Origin: Streptomyces genisteinicus
GTDB lineage: Bacteria; Actinomycetota; Actinomycetes; Streptomycetales; Streptomycetaceae
DNA length: 64,000 nucleotides
Assembly (NCBI RefSeq): GCF_014489615.1
Contig: NZ_CP060825.1
Span: 2,953,501 to 3,017,500 of the forward strand
Reading direction: 5' to 3'
Shown here: positions 24,768 to 33,195 of the stretch, one piece after another
Position numbering within the stretch: position 1 is the first letter of the stretch
How the letters are laid out: each line of letters opens with the position of its first letter
Made by a program: the position numbers and the translations under genes
Notes under the pieces: generated by a model
What the model was told of the DNA's origin: nothing
The model's input: only the letters and a program-made list of their open reading frames with translations
The model's database searches: none

Positions 24768-24862
24768 CCGGGGCTGCCTCCGCGGCCGGCCCGGACTGGC
24801 TCCGCGGGTGACCCGGGATGCCTTCGCGGCGGCTGACCGTGGCCGCCTCCGTGGCTGCCCCG
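24748..24862 (+). repeat. five degenerate ~23-bp tandem units at the tricorn 3' end
   Basis: Five units of 22-24 bases with the shared pattern G(C/A)(T/C)G-CCTCCGCGG-(C/T)(T/G)G(A/C)CCG run from the last codons of the tricorn gene into the intergenic space. The remaining bases up to 25049 contain no supported gene. Confidence 0.6.
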
Positions 24863-25049
24863 GGGGCGGCGGGCGCGCCCCGGGAGCCCGTGCCCGCACG
24901 GGCGCGGGGCGACCTGGGCGCGGGAACGCGCCCGCTTGCGCGCCGGGCGCGAGCGGGCGTACGCGCTGCCGCGCCGGGGCGCCCACCGCCGGGGCGGGCG
25001 GCGCCCCGGCGGACGGGCCGCCGGCGCCGGGCGGTCAGCGGCCGGGCGG

Positions 25050-25931
25050 TCAGCGGTCGGCGGTCCGCCCGGCCTCGTCGGCCGCCCCGCCGGCGCCCAC
25101 CAGCCCCTTCGACACGCCACCGAGCCGCGGCGCGAAGCGGCGCATCTCGCGCTGCCCGACCGTCGCGATGACCCCCGGCAGGTAGCCGCGCACCGACTGC
25201 ATGCCGCGCAGCCACCACTGGGCGTACACATGGGCCGACCTGCGCTCGATACCGGCGACGATCCGGTCCACGGCGGGCCCGAGCGGATAGGTGCGGTTGG
25301 ACGGCCACGGCAACCGCTGCCGCAGCTCCCGCATGACGTCGTCCTGGTCGGCGCCGCGCACCATGTCGGTGTCGGTCCACGACAGATAGCCGACTCCGAC
25401 CCGCACCCCGCGGTAGCCGACCTCGGCCCGCAGACTGTGCGCGAAGGCCTCCACGCCCGACTTGGAGGCGCAGTACGCCGACATCATGGGCGCCGGCGTG
25501 ATCGCCGCGAGCGAGGCGATCTGCAGGAAGTAGCCGCGGCTCTCCAGCAGGACGGGCAGGAAGGCCCGGCCGGTCACCGCGCTGCCGATCAGGTTGACCT
25601 CGATGACCCGCCGCCAGGCGACCGGGTCGGAGTCGACGAACGGGCCGCCCGACGCGACGCCCGCGTTCGCGACCACGATGTCGACCTTGCCGAACCGCTC
25701 CTTGACCTCCTGGGCGACCCGCGCCATCGCCTCGTGGTCGGTGACGTCCGCGTGCCAGGTGTCGCAGTCGGTGTGCAGCCGGGCGGCGACGTTCTTCAGC
25801 TCGTCCGGCTCCAGACCGACGAGCGCCACCCTGGCGCCGCGCGCCGAGAGCTTGCGGGCCAGCAGTTCGCCGACCCCGCGCGCGGCGCCGGTGACGACCG
25901 CGACCTGCCCTTCGAGGCTCCTCCTGCTCAT
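25050..25931 (-). CDS. short-chain dehydrogenase/reductase, third gene of the BVMO operon
   Basis: A 293-residue SDR with TGAARGVG (cofactor binding, near residue 15), VVANAGVASGG (NAG turn), the catalytic serine in QIASLAAITPAP and Y-x3-K in SAYCASKSG. A C-terminal extension of about 60 residues (from WWLRGMQSVRGYLPGV) is basic and amphipathic, which may place the enzyme near membranes or lipids. The ATG overlaps the stop of the upstream hydrolase by four bases. In this operon the enzyme could supply or consume the alcohol/ketone partner of the monooxygenase reaction (inference). Confidence 0.9.
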   Translation of the reverse strand: MSRRSLEGQVAVVTGAARGVGELLARKLSARGARVALVGLEPDELKNVAARLHTDCDTWHADVTDHEAMARVAQEVKERFGKVDIVVANAGVASGGPFVDSDPVAWRRVIEVNLIGSAVTGRAFLPVLLESRGYFLQIASLAAITPAPMMSAYCASKSGVEAFAHSLRAEVGYRGVRVGVGYLSWTDTDMVRGADQDDVMRELRQRLPWPSNRTYPLGPAVDRIVAGIERRSAHVYAQWWLRGMQSVRGYLPGVIATVGQREMRRFAPRLGGVSKGLVGAGGAADEAGRTADR

Positions 25932-26836
25932 GCCGCCTTCTCCTTCGTCGTCAGGTACGTGCCGGCCAGTTCACGGATCTTGGCGGTGACGAGCTCCGGG
26001 GCCTCGACCGGGGTCATGTGGCCCACGCCCTCCAGCTCGACGAGTTCGCGGCAGTGCGGGAGGTCGAGCGCGAGGCGCTTGGCGTGCACCAGCGGCGTCA
26101 GCCGGTCCACCGTGCCGGCGACGACCACCGTGGGCACGTCGAGCGCCCGCACCCCCTCGTCCAGATCGAGCTCGCCGAGCACCTGCGACCAGGCCACCCG
26201 GGCGGCGCGCGGGCAGGCGTGGACGATCCGGGAGCACTCGTCCACCCGTTCCGGGGCGGATCCGGGGCCCATCGTCCCGTAGCGCAGGATGCGCCGCGAG
26301 ACCGGCGTGACCGGGCCGAGCGGGGCCCGTGCCCCGAGCACGAGACGGGTGAGCCGGGTCCGTGCCGGGCCCGCGCGCATCGGCAGCACCAGCGACTCCT
26401 CGACGAGCCGGGCGCTGCCCGTGCTGCACAGCAGGGCGGCGGCCGTGTGCGCGCGGAAGGCGGGCCTCGTGGCGGCCGCCATCATCGTCATGCCGCCCAT
26501 CGAGTGGCCGCCGACGACGGCCTTCTCCCCAGGAGCGAGGACGGCCGTGAGCACGGCCTCCAGATCGTCGGCGAGCCGCTCGGGGCCGACGGCCCCGAGC
26601 GGGGTCCGGCCGTGGCCGCGCTGGTCGTAGGCGACGACACGGTGGTCCGTCGCCAGGTCGCGTATCTGGGCGGCCCAGAAGTGGGTCGAACAGGTCCAGC
26701 CGTGGGCCAGCACCACCGTGGGGGCGCCCTCGGGACCGTGGACCTCGACGTGCAGGCGCGAGCCGTCGGCCGACACGGCGGCCAGCTCGCGGGCGGCCAC
26801 CGGCGGCGCGTCGGCGCGGCGGAGAAGGCGGCTCAT
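25928..26836 (-). CDS. alpha/beta hydrolase, second gene of the BVMO operon
   Basis: A 302-residue alpha/beta-hydrolase. The oxyanion segment is VLAHGWTCS, the nucleophile elbow is GGHSMGG (Ser near residue 120), and the acid and histidine are likely in VVAGTVDRLTPL and LEGVGHMTP. No signal peptide. It overlaps both neighbours by four bases (ATGA), upstream monooxygenase and downstream SDR. An esterase downstream of a Baeyer-Villiger monooxygenase is a known pairing, where the ester product is cleaved. Confidence 0.92.
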   Translation of the reverse strand: MSRLLRRADAPPVAARELAAVSADGSRLHVEVHGPEGAPTVVLAHGWTCSTHFWAAQIRDLATDHRVVAYDQRGHGRTPLGAVGPERLADDLEAVLTAVLAPGEKAVVGGHSMGGMTMMAAATRPAFRAHTAAALLCSTGSARLVEESLVLPMRAGPARTRLTRLVLGARAPLGPVTPVSRRILRYGTMGPGSAPERVDECSRIVHACPRAARVAWSQVLGELDLDEGVRALDVPTVVVAGTVDRLTPLVHAKRLALDLPHCRELVELEGVGHMTPVEAPELVTAKIRELAGTYLTTKEKAA

Positions 26837-28395
26837 GCGACGGCCTCCGTGTCCTTCGCGCCGCCCGCGGCGGCCTCGCCGGCCGGAACGGCGGTCCCCG
26901 CGGGGGCGAGCGGCCGGCGGGCCGCCCTGGTCACCTCGTACTCGGCCAGGTCGACCGAGCGGGTGGCGCTGCGGAACTCGGTGGTGGTGCCGGGCCAGAT
27001 GGTGGTGTTGCGCCCGCTCGCGTCGAGGTACCAGCTGGTGCAGCCGCCGGTGTTCCAGACGGTGCGCTTCATCCGCTCCTGCACGCGGCGGTTCCAGGCG
27101 TGGACGGCCGACGGGCGTGCGGAGAGCACGCTGCCCTCGCCGAGGACGTCGAGCTGGCGCATGTAGTCGGCCATGTAGTTCAGCTGGGACTCGATCATGA
27201 GGATCATGGACGAGTTCCCGAGGCCGGTGTTGGGCCCGATGATCGTCATCCAGTTGGGGAAGCCGGCGGCGGTGGCGCCGCGCAGCGACTCCATGCCGTC
27301 CTTCCACGCCTCGGCGAGCGTGATCCCGTCGGCGCCGACGACCCGGTCCGCGATGGGCATGTCGGTGACATGGAAGCCCGTGCCGAAGACGATCACGTCG
27401 GCCTCGGTCTCCGTGCCGTCCGCCGCGACCAGCGTCGAGCCGCGCACCTCGCTCAGACCCGAGGCGACGACGTCCACATTGGGCTGCGCGAGGGCCGGGT
27501 AGTACGTGCTCGACAGCAGGATGCGCTTGCAGCCGATCCGGTACGAGGGCGTCAGCTTGGCCCTCAGCTCCGGGTCCTTGACCGCCTTGTTCATGTTGGC
27601 CTTGGCGAGCCGCTCGACCAGGCCGAGCTCGCCCGGCCGCTTGGTGAACGCCTGCACCTGGAGCTCCCGGATGCCCCACAGCAGGCCGCGCCGGGCCGTG
27701 CCGGTGAACGGCAGCTGCCGGTGCAGCCAGCGCTCGGCGCCGGAGATCCGGCGGTCCACCCGCGGCATCACCCACGGGGGCGTGCGCTGGAAGAGCGTCA
27801 GGGCGGAAACCTTCGGCTGGATCGCGGGCACGATCTGGATCGCGGACGCGCCGGTGCCGATCATCGCCACGCGCTTGCCGGTCAGGTCGTAGTCGTGGTC
27901 CCAGCGGGCCGAGTGGAACACCTTGCCGGGGAAGTCGGCCAGACCCGGGATGTCCGGGGTCTTCGGGTCGGACAGGGGGCCGGTGGCCGAGACCACGACG
28001 TCCGCGGTGAGCGAGCCCCGGGAGGTCTCGATCTCCCAGCGGGACGCCTCGGCGTCCCAGCGCATCATCAGCACCTCGTGGTTCAGCCGCACATGGGGGC
28101 GGATCCCGAAGGTGTCCGTGACGTGCTCCAGGTAGGCCCGGATGTGTTCCTGGCCGGAGAAGGTGCGCGGCCAGTCGGGGTTGGGCGCGAACGAGAACGA
28201 GTACAGGTGGGACGGCACGTCGCAGGCGCAGCCCGGATAGCTGTTGTCCCGCCAGGTCCCGCCCACCGAGTCCGCGCGCTCCAGCACGACGAAGTCCGTG
28301 ATCCCTTCGCGGCGCAGCCGGACCGCGGCCCCGAGGCCGCCGAATCCGGATCCGATCACCGCCACTCGTACATGCTCGTGCTGCTGCTCGGTCAT
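26833..28395 (-). CDS. flavin-dependent Baeyer-Villiger-type monooxygenase
   Basis: A 520-residue class B flavoprotein monooxygenase. FAD motif GSGFGG begins at residue 15, the NADPH motif is IGTGASAIQ, and the BVMO fingerprint F-x-G-x3-H-x3-W-D is intact in FPGKVFHSARWDHD. Further class features are VGGTWRDNSYPGCACDVPSHLYSFSF and the C-terminal NTGGCTSWYLD. The enzyme inserts oxygen into a ketone to form an ester or lactone, or N/S-oxygenates. ATG at 28393-28395 (MTEQQHEHV). It heads a coupled three-gene operon with hydrolase and SDR. A MerR regulator is divergent, with a palindrome-rich intergenic region. Confidence 0.93.
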   Translation of the reverse strand: MTEQQHEHVRVAVIGSGFGGLGAAVRLRREGITDFVVLERADSVGGTWRDNSYPGCACDVPSHLYSFSFAPNPDWPRTFSGQEHIRAYLEHVTDTFGIRPHVRLNHEVLMMRWDAEASRWEIETSRGSLTADVVVSATGPLSDPKTPDIPGLADFPGKVFHSARWDHDYDLTGKRVAMIGTGASAIQIVPAIQPKVSALTLFQRTPPWVMPRVDRRISGAERWLHRQLPFTGTARRGLLWGIRELQVQAFTKRPGELGLVERLAKANMNKAVKDPELRAKLTPSYRIGCKRILLSSTYYPALAQPNVDVVASGLSEVRGSTLVAADGTETEADVIVFGTGFHVTDMPIADRVVGADGITLAEAWKDGMESLRGATAAGFPNWMTIIGPNTGLGNSSMILMIESQLNYMADYMRQLDVLGEGSVLSARPSAVHAWNRRVQERMKRTVWNTGGCTSWYLDASGRNTTIWPGTTTEFRSATRSVDLAEYEVTRAARRPLAPAGTAVPAGEAAAGGAKDTEAVA

Positions 28396-28453
28396 ACCGC
28401 CGCCTCCTGCTGAAACCGCCGAACGTCCCGTGTAGCCGTTCCTTCTCGAACGC

Positions 28454-28538
28454 TGCCAGCAATCACTGGCATGGTTGGGAGAGTAGAGCAGCGGCTTACC
28501 GAGCGGTAGGGGTACGACCCCACAAGTTACCGGCGGTA
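28454..28538. promoter_or_regulatory. dyad cluster between the BVMO operon and its MerR regulator
   Basis: Four inverted repeats in a 160-base space: TGCCAG-N6-CTGGCA (28454-28471), TACCG-AG-CGGTA (28497-28508), GGGGT-ACG-ACCCC (28509-28521) and TACCG-G-CGGTA (28528-28538). The two TACCG/CGGTA dyads flank the GGGGT/ACCCC dyad, a plausible MerR operator for the divergent promoters. Confidence 0.6.
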
Positions 28539-28555
28539 CAACATAGGCTTCGGGT

Positions 28556-29212
28556 GTGACTGGACCGCGTGAGTACCGCATGGAGGAGCTGGCCGCGGAG
28601 GCCGGCATCACGGTGCGCACCCTGCGCTTCTACCGGGAACGCGGGCTGATCCCGCCACCGCGGCGCGAGGGCCGCATCGCCTGGTACGACGAGCACCACC
28701 TGGCCAGACTGCGGACGATCACCGCCCTGCTGGAGCGCGGCCACACCCTCAACGGCATCGCCGACCTGGCCACGACCCTGGAGAGCGGCCGGGACATGGG
28801 CGAGGCCCTCGGGCTCGTCGAGCCCACCGAGGAGACCCCCGTCCGGCTCACCCCCGAGGCGCTCGCCGACTACTTCGAGGGCGAGGTCACGCCCGAGAAC
28901 CTCGCCAAGGCGCTGGAACTCGGCTATCTGGCGATCGACGGCGACGAAATCGTCCACACCAGCCGCCGCCTGCTGGAGGTCTCCGCCGCGCTGGTCCGCG
29001 AGGGCATACCCCTGGCCGTCGTCCTGGAGTCGGGGCGGCGCATCCGCGAGCACACCGAGGCCCTGGCGGACCTCTTCTTCGACGCCCTCGCCGCCCACGC
29101 GAAGGAACCCGAGGCGGAGCGCCTGCGGCCCCTCGCCAAGAGCGTGGTGGACGCCGAGCTGTCGATGGCGATGGACCGCCGCCTCGCGGGCAACGGCTCC
29201 GACGACCGCTGA
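28556..29212 (+). CDS. MerR-family transcriptional regulator
   Basis: A 218-residue MerR regulator. The winged-helix reads YRMEELAAEAGITVRTLRFYRERGLIPPPRREGRIAWYDEHHLARLRTI, followed by the long dimerisation helix. The C-terminal effector domain of about 110 residues has no metal-binding cysteines, so an organic ligand is more likely than a metal. GTG start at 28556; no strong ribosome site is visible. It is divergent from the monooxygenase operon and is its most likely regulator. Confidence 0.88.
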   Translation: MTGPREYRMEELAAEAGITVRTLRFYRERGLIPPPRREGRIAWYDEHHLARLRTITALLERGHTLNGIADLATTLESGRDMGEALGLVEPTEETPVRLTPEALADYFEGEVTPENLAKALELGYLAIDGDEIVHTSRRLLEVSAALVREGIPLAVVLESGRRIREHTEALADLFFDALAAHAKEPEAERLRPLAKSVVDAELSMAMDRRLAGNGSDDR

Positions 29213-29287
29213 CGGCGGCCGCCGCCGAGGGCCGCCGCCGAGGGCCGCCCGGCCGCGGGTCACCTCGGCCGGATCTCCGGCGACGCC

Positions 29288-30085
29288 TTACGGGCCGTAG
29301 ACCGCGCTCACGGGGGCGTGGTCGCTCCACCGCTCCCCGTGCGTCGCGGCGCGCTCCACCCAGGCCTTCACGGCACGGCCCGCGAGGCCGGGCGTCGCCA
29401 CCTGGAGGTCGATGCGCCAGCCGGTGTCGTTGTCGAACGCCCGCCCGCGGTAGGACCACCACGAGTAGGGGCCCTCCTGGCCGGGATGCAGCGCGCGCAC
29501 CACGTCGACGTAGCCGGCCTCCTCGTACACCCGGGTCAGCCACTCCCGCTCCTCGGGCAGGAAGCCCGAGTTCTTCCGGTTGCCCTTGAAGTTCTTCAGG
29601 TCGGCCTCCTGGTGGGCGATGTTCCAGTCACCGCAGACCACCACCTCCCGGCCGTCCGCCGCCGCGCGCTCCTTCAGGCCCTTCAGGTAGGCGAGGAACT
29701 CCCCCATGAAGCGCGTCTTCTCGTCCTGGCGCTCCGTGCCGACCTCACCGGACGGCAGGTACAGGCTCGCCACCGTGACACCCGGCAGATCCGCCTCGAT
29801 GTAGCGGCCGCTGCCGTCGAACTCGGACGAACCGAAGCCGACCTGCACCCGGTCCGGCTCGCGCCGCGTGAGCAGCGCCACACCCGCCCGCCCCTTGGCG
29901 GCGGCCGGCGCGTGCGCGGTGAACCAGCCCTCGGGGCTGCGCACCTCGTCCGGCAGCTGGGACTCCTCGGCCCGCACCTCCTGGAGGCAGACCACGTCCG
30001 CCGAGGTCCCGGCCAGCCAGGGGACGAAGCCCTTTTTCGCGGCGGCACGCAGTCCGTTCACATTCACGGAGGTCACGGTGAGCAT
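29288..30085 (-). CDS. xth: exodeoxyribonuclease III (XthA family AP endonuclease)
   Basis: A 265-residue EEP-fold nuclease. Family motifs are VTSVNVNGLRAAAKKG at the start, the metal-binding glutamate in VCLQEVRAEE, VVCGDWNIAHQEADLKN, GWRIDLQVATPGL and the terminal WSDHAPVSAVYGP. It repairs abasic sites and trims 3' ends. It is convergent with the MerR gene and divergent from the acetyltransferase gene. Confidence 0.94.
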   Translation of the reverse strand: MLTVTSVNVNGLRAAAKKGFVPWLAGTSADVVCLQEVRAEESQLPDEVRSPEGWFTAHAPAAAKGRAGVALLTRREPDRVQVGFGSSEFDGSGRYIEADLPGVTVASLYLPSGEVGTERQDEKTRFMGEFLAYLKGLKERAAADGREVVVCGDWNIAHQEADLKNFKGNRKNSGFLPEEREWLTRVYEEAGYVDVVRALHPGQEGPYSWWSYRGRAFDNDTGWRIDLQVATPGLAGRAVKAWVERAATHGERWSDHAPVSAVYGP

Positions 30086-30173
30086 TGCTGCACCCTACCC
30101 ACCCGCGGCCCCCTCCCCGGCACGCGAGACCACCCTCCGGGGCGGTCGCCCGAATGGCCGTACGCTTTTCAAC

Positions 30174-30659
30174 ATGCAGCTCAGAGTCACCGCTTTCGAC
30201 CACCCCGACGCCCTCACCCTCAACGACCAGGTGCAGCTGGAGTACGTCCGGCGCTACGGCGACGGCGAGGGCGACGCGACACCGCTGGACGCCACGATGT
30301 TCGTCCCGCCGAGTGGCCTGTATCTCATCGCCTACGACGGCGACCGCCCCTGCGCGACCGGCGGCTGGCGGACCCAGGACGAGAACCCGATGGGATACGC
30401 GAACGGCGACGCCGAGCTCAAGCGGATGTACGTGATCCCCGAGGCGCGCGGCCTGGGCCTCGCCCGGCGCATCCTCGCGGCCCTGGAGGAGGACGCCCGC
30501 GCGGCGGGCCGCACCCGGATGGTCCTGGAGACGGGCGACATGCAGCCCGAGGCGATCGCGCTGTACGGCTCCAGCGGTTACGAGACCTGCGCGAAGTTCG
30601 GCCACTACCGGTTCCACGACAGCAGCCGCTGCATGGCCAAGCCGCTCGCCGGGGTCTGA
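30174..30659 (+). CDS. GNAT-family N-acetyltransferase
   Basis: A 161-residue GNAT enzyme. The acetyl-CoA-binding motif A is visible as LKRMYVIPEARGLGLARRILAALEE, followed by the motif B region MVLETGDMQPEAIALYGSSGYE. ATG start at 30174. It is divergent from xth. The substrate is not predictable. A hairpin terminator follows the stop. Confidence 0.9.
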   Translation: MQLRVTAFDHPDALTLNDQVQLEYVRRYGDGEGDATPLDATMFVPPSGLYLIAYDGDRPCATGGWRTQDENPMGYANGDAELKRMYVIPEARGLGLARRILAALEEDARAAGRTRMVLETGDMQPEAIALYGSSGYETCAKFGHYRFHDSSRCMAKPLAGV

Positions 30660-30676
30660 CCTCCCGCCGGTCCCGC

Positions 30677-30697
30677 GGGGCCGGACGCACCGGCCCC
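30677..30697 (+). terminator. 8-bp hairpin after the acetyltransferase gene
   Basis: GGGGCCGG (30677-30684) and CCGGCCCC (30690-30697) with a 5-base loop. The rest of the 423-base space up to the tRNA holds only the tRNA terminator and no supported gene. Confidence 0.6.
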
Positions 30698-31042
30698 GAT
30701 GCACCGGCCCGCGGGCAGGGGCCCTCATGTACGGGCCCGGTTCCACCGGGCCGCTCCACCGACGGTGCGGCAGCCGACGGCAGGGCGGCGAGGCGCCAAG
30801 GCGCGGGGGTTCGTTCCCCGTTCGCCGGCCCGCGCGCCCCGGAACCTGACCGTGCGGGACAGACAGCACCCGCCCGCGGGGAGATCCGCGTCACACCCCC
30901 GGATCGGCGTGACGAAAGGAAGGGGGTTCCGTCCGGTCGGGGAGGTCCGGGACCCGGACTCCGGCCCGGGCTTCCGGGTCACGGCGCTCCGACACGGCCC
31001 GACGGACCGGGAGTTGACCGGCGCACCGACCCATGACGTGCC

Positions 31043-31074
31043 AAAGCCCCGATCGGTGACCCGATCGGGGCTTT
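31043..31074. terminator. tRNA-Ala terminator, perfect 14-bp stem
   Basis: Arms 31043-31056 and 31061-31074 pair perfectly over 14 bases with a TGAC loop and A/T tails on both sides. It lies 8 bases from the tRNA 3' end and could also stop transcription from the left. Confidence 0.85.
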
Positions 31075-31082
31075 GAGCTGCG

Positions 31083-31156
31083 TGGACCTGTGGGGATTTG
31101 AACCCCAGACCCCCTCGATGCGAACGAGGTGCGCTACCAGACTGCGCCACAGGCCC
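31083..31156 (-). tRNA. tRNA-Ala, anticodon CGC
   Basis: A 74-base cloverleaf on the minus strand. The acceptor stem is GGGCCTG paired with CAGGTCC, including the G3:U70 wobble that defines alanine identity; the anticodon stem CCTCG/CGAGG holds the loop TTCGCAT, giving anticodon CGC for the GCG codon. The T-loop GGTTCAAAT segment is normal, discriminator base is A, and CCA is not encoded. It lies downstream of the sepX-like gene on the same strand. Confidence 0.95.
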
Positions 31157-31262
31157 TTGCAACGAGTGAAACTCTAGCACCCCGAACGCGGTGCTCAAAA
31201 ATCCGTATCCCGGCGGCGGGATCGCAGGTCACGTACGCCGCCGGGAGGGAACTCGGCGGGTC

Positions 31263-32405
31263 TCACTCGTTGGCCGCACGCGGGCGGTCGTCGTCCGCGT
31301 ACTGGTCGAACAGCGGCGTGCGGCCCCGGTCGCGGGAGCGACGCTGCTGCGGCGGCCGCCGGCCGGCCGGCGACTCGGGCTGCGGCCGGTCGCGCGACTC
31401 GGCGTGCGGCTGCCCGGGCTGCCGGTCCGCGGGCCCGGCCGCGGACGAGCGGGCCGCGCTCCACGTCTCCGGGTCGGTGACGTCCACGCCGCTCGACGCC
31501 CGCGGTGCGACGGGCGCGGTGACGTACGTGGGCAGCGGCACGGGCACGGGGTCCCAGCTGTCACCCGCGACCGGACCGCGCTGGCGCTGCTGGTCCACCC
31601 ACTCCGCGTGGTCGGTCTGCTCGACCAGGGCGCGACGCCCCGCTTCCTGGGGCGACACCACCGGCTCCGGATCGGGGTCGGCCTGCGCGACAGGCTCCTC
31701 GTCGGGCTCCGCGGCGCCCTCGTCGGGCTGGTGGCGCCGGGGGCGGTTCTCCCGCAGTCGCTGCGCCGCGGCCTCTGCCTGCCGCCGGTCCATGACGAAC
31801 GCGAACCGGCGCCGCTCCTGCGTCCGCAGATGCACGATGTAGACGCTCAGGAGCACGGCGGGCAGCGCGGGCGCCCACAGGAAGCCGAGCCCGCCCACCG
31901 CGGCGACGACCGCGCCGGCGGTGAAGGCGACGAAGAGGAGCGTGGTCGTCCGTCTGCGCCGGGCCAGCACCTTGCCACGGCGCGCGCGCTCGGCCGCCGC
32001 GCGGTTCGGCCGGGGTTCCCTCCGCGCCCTGGCACCCTGGCGGGGGCGCGGCGGGGCGTCCGGGGACTCCGGCCGGGGCACGCCGGATGCCGCCCCCGCG
32101 GGGGCTGAGTCCGGGCGCATCTCGGTTCGGGGCGCGGCGAAGGCCCGGACGTCCACGGAACTCAAACGGTCCGTGGGCGCGTCCGGGTCGACGTCGTACT
32201 CGGGCTGCTCGGCGGTGCGTCCCCGCAGTTCCTTCGCGTACCGCCGCTCCATTCCCGCCCTGCCGGACAGCAGCCGGATGGCGGTGGAGAAGCGTTCCGT
32301 CGGACGGGCTTCGTTCAGCTCGTCCTGCCTGCGGAGCCACATCGGCACCAAGTAGGCGGCCCAGGCCCCGACGATGACTGCGTAGATGAGGCCGCTGCTG
32401 CTCAC
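31263..32405 (-). CDS. sepX: SepX/GlpR-like divisome membrane protein
   Basis: A 380-residue actinobacterial membrane protein. It has an N-terminal membrane helix immediately after the start (SSGLIYAVIVGAWAAYLVPMWL, about 2-23), the conserved LRRQDELNEARPTERFSTAIRLLSGR stretch, a charged cytoplasmic linker, a two-helix membrane hairpin (about 152-195) and a long Pro/Arg-rich disordered tail. This layout, and its position in the galU-moeA-rimJ neighbourhood, match SepX, needed for Streptomyces septation, and its corynebacterial relative GlpR, the membrane receptor of the MoeA-like protein Glp (established knowledge). GTG start at 32403-32405. The upstream 136 bases are unusually AT-rich and probably hold its own promoter. 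Confidence 0.82.
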   Translation of the reverse strand: MSSSGLIYAVIVGAWAAYLVPMWLRRQDELNEARPTERFSTAIRLLSGRAGMERRYAKELRGRTAEQPEYDVDPDAPTDRLSSVDVRAFAAPRTEMRPDSAPAGAASGVPRPESPDAPPRPRQGARARREPRPNRAAAERARRGKVLARRRRTTTLLFVAFTAGAVVAAVGGLGFLWAPALPAVLLSVYIVHLRTQERRRFAFVMDRRQAEAAAQRLRENRPRRHQPDEGAAEPDEEPVAQADPDPEPVVSPQEAGRRALVEQTDHAEWVDQQRQRGPVAGDSWDPVPVPLPTYVTAPVAPRASSGVDVTDPETWSAARSSAAGPADRQPGQPHAESRDRPQPESPAGRRPPQQRRSRDRGRTPLFDQYADDDRPRAANE

Positions 32406-32541
32406 GCACCACACGGTAGAGGGATTCGCGCGGCGGCATCCGCCAATTGGCCCGGTGTGTCGCACGATCTGGCTGATATCACGGACTTTTTTTGTGATTA
32501 CCGGGATCGCCGTGCGCGCTTCAGCGATTTATTTCGAACAT
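32406..32541 (-). promoter_or_regulatory. AT-rich promoter region of the sepX-like gene
   Basis: A 136-base gap with long T and A/T runs (32486-32500 and 32523-32553) that stand out in this GC-rich window. It separates sepX from rimJ on the same strand, suggesting independent control of sepX. Confidence 0.5.
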
Positions 32542-33195
32542 TTATTTTATTTCTTGGGCGGTGCCGGGCGCCGGGCCCGGCCGGCTGCTCCGTCGTGCCT
32601 GGTGCCAGCGCCGGAGGAGCCCCTCGGGTGCCTCGTCGGCGGTCAGCGCGAAGACGAGATGGTCGCGCCAGGCGCCGTCGATGTGGAGATAGCGGGGCCG
32701 CAGCCCTTCCTCGCGGAATCCGAGTTTCTCCACCACCCGTCGGCTGGGGCCGTTCTCCGGGCGAATGCAGACCTCGATGCGGTGCAGCCCGACACCCCGG
32801 AAGCAGTGGTCCACGGCGAGGGCCACCGCTGTCGGCATCACGCCGCGGCCCGCCACCTCCCGGTCGACCCAGTAGCCCACATGGCCCGAGCACATGGAGC
32901 CCCAGGTGATCCCGGCGACCGTCAACTGGCCGACCAGACGGCCCTGGTACTCGATGACGAACGGCATCATGCGCCCGGCGTTCGCCTCGGCACGCAGGTG
33001 GCGCACCATCTGACGGTACGTCGGACGCTGCGCCACCGGGCCGCCCGGCGCCGGTGGCGGAATCGTCGCCTCCCAGGGGCGCAGCCACTCGCGGTTGCGG
33101 CGGTTGACCTCCCGCCAGATCCGCTGGTCGCGCATCTTTATCGGGCGGAGGACGACGTCGCCGTCCGCCAGGATCACAGGCCAGGTGAGGTTCAT
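32542..33195 (-). CDS. RimJ-like GNAT acetyltransferase
   Basis: A 217-residue GNAT of the RimJ/RimL type. Typical features are DGDVVLRPIKMRDQRIWREVN, the acetyl-CoA pocket VGYWVDREVAGRGVMPTAVALAVDH and HRIEVCIRPENGPSRRVVEKLGFREEG. Its ATG overlaps the mogA stop by four bases. In corynebacteria a rimJ gene lies between glp and glpR; here it is likewise next to the sepX-like gene. The protein or small-molecule substrate is unknown. The stop codon is TAA, rare in this genome, because it sits in the AT-rich tract. Confidence 0.9.
   Translation of the reverse strand: MNLTWPVILADGDVVLRPIKMRDQRIWREVNRRNREWLRPWEATIPPPAPGGPVAQRPTYRQMVRHLRAEANAGRMMPFVIEYQGRLVGQLTVAGITWGSMCSGHVGYWVDREVAGRGVMPTAVALAVDHCFRGVGLHRIEVCIRPENGPSRRVVEKLGFREEGLRPRYLHIDGAWRDHLVFALTADEAPEGLLRRWHQARRSSRPGPAPGTAQEIK

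Noticed and set aside
31083..31156. tRNA-Ala as an attachment site for an integrated element
   Set aside because: No integrase, no repeat of the tRNA 3' end and no composition change nearby.
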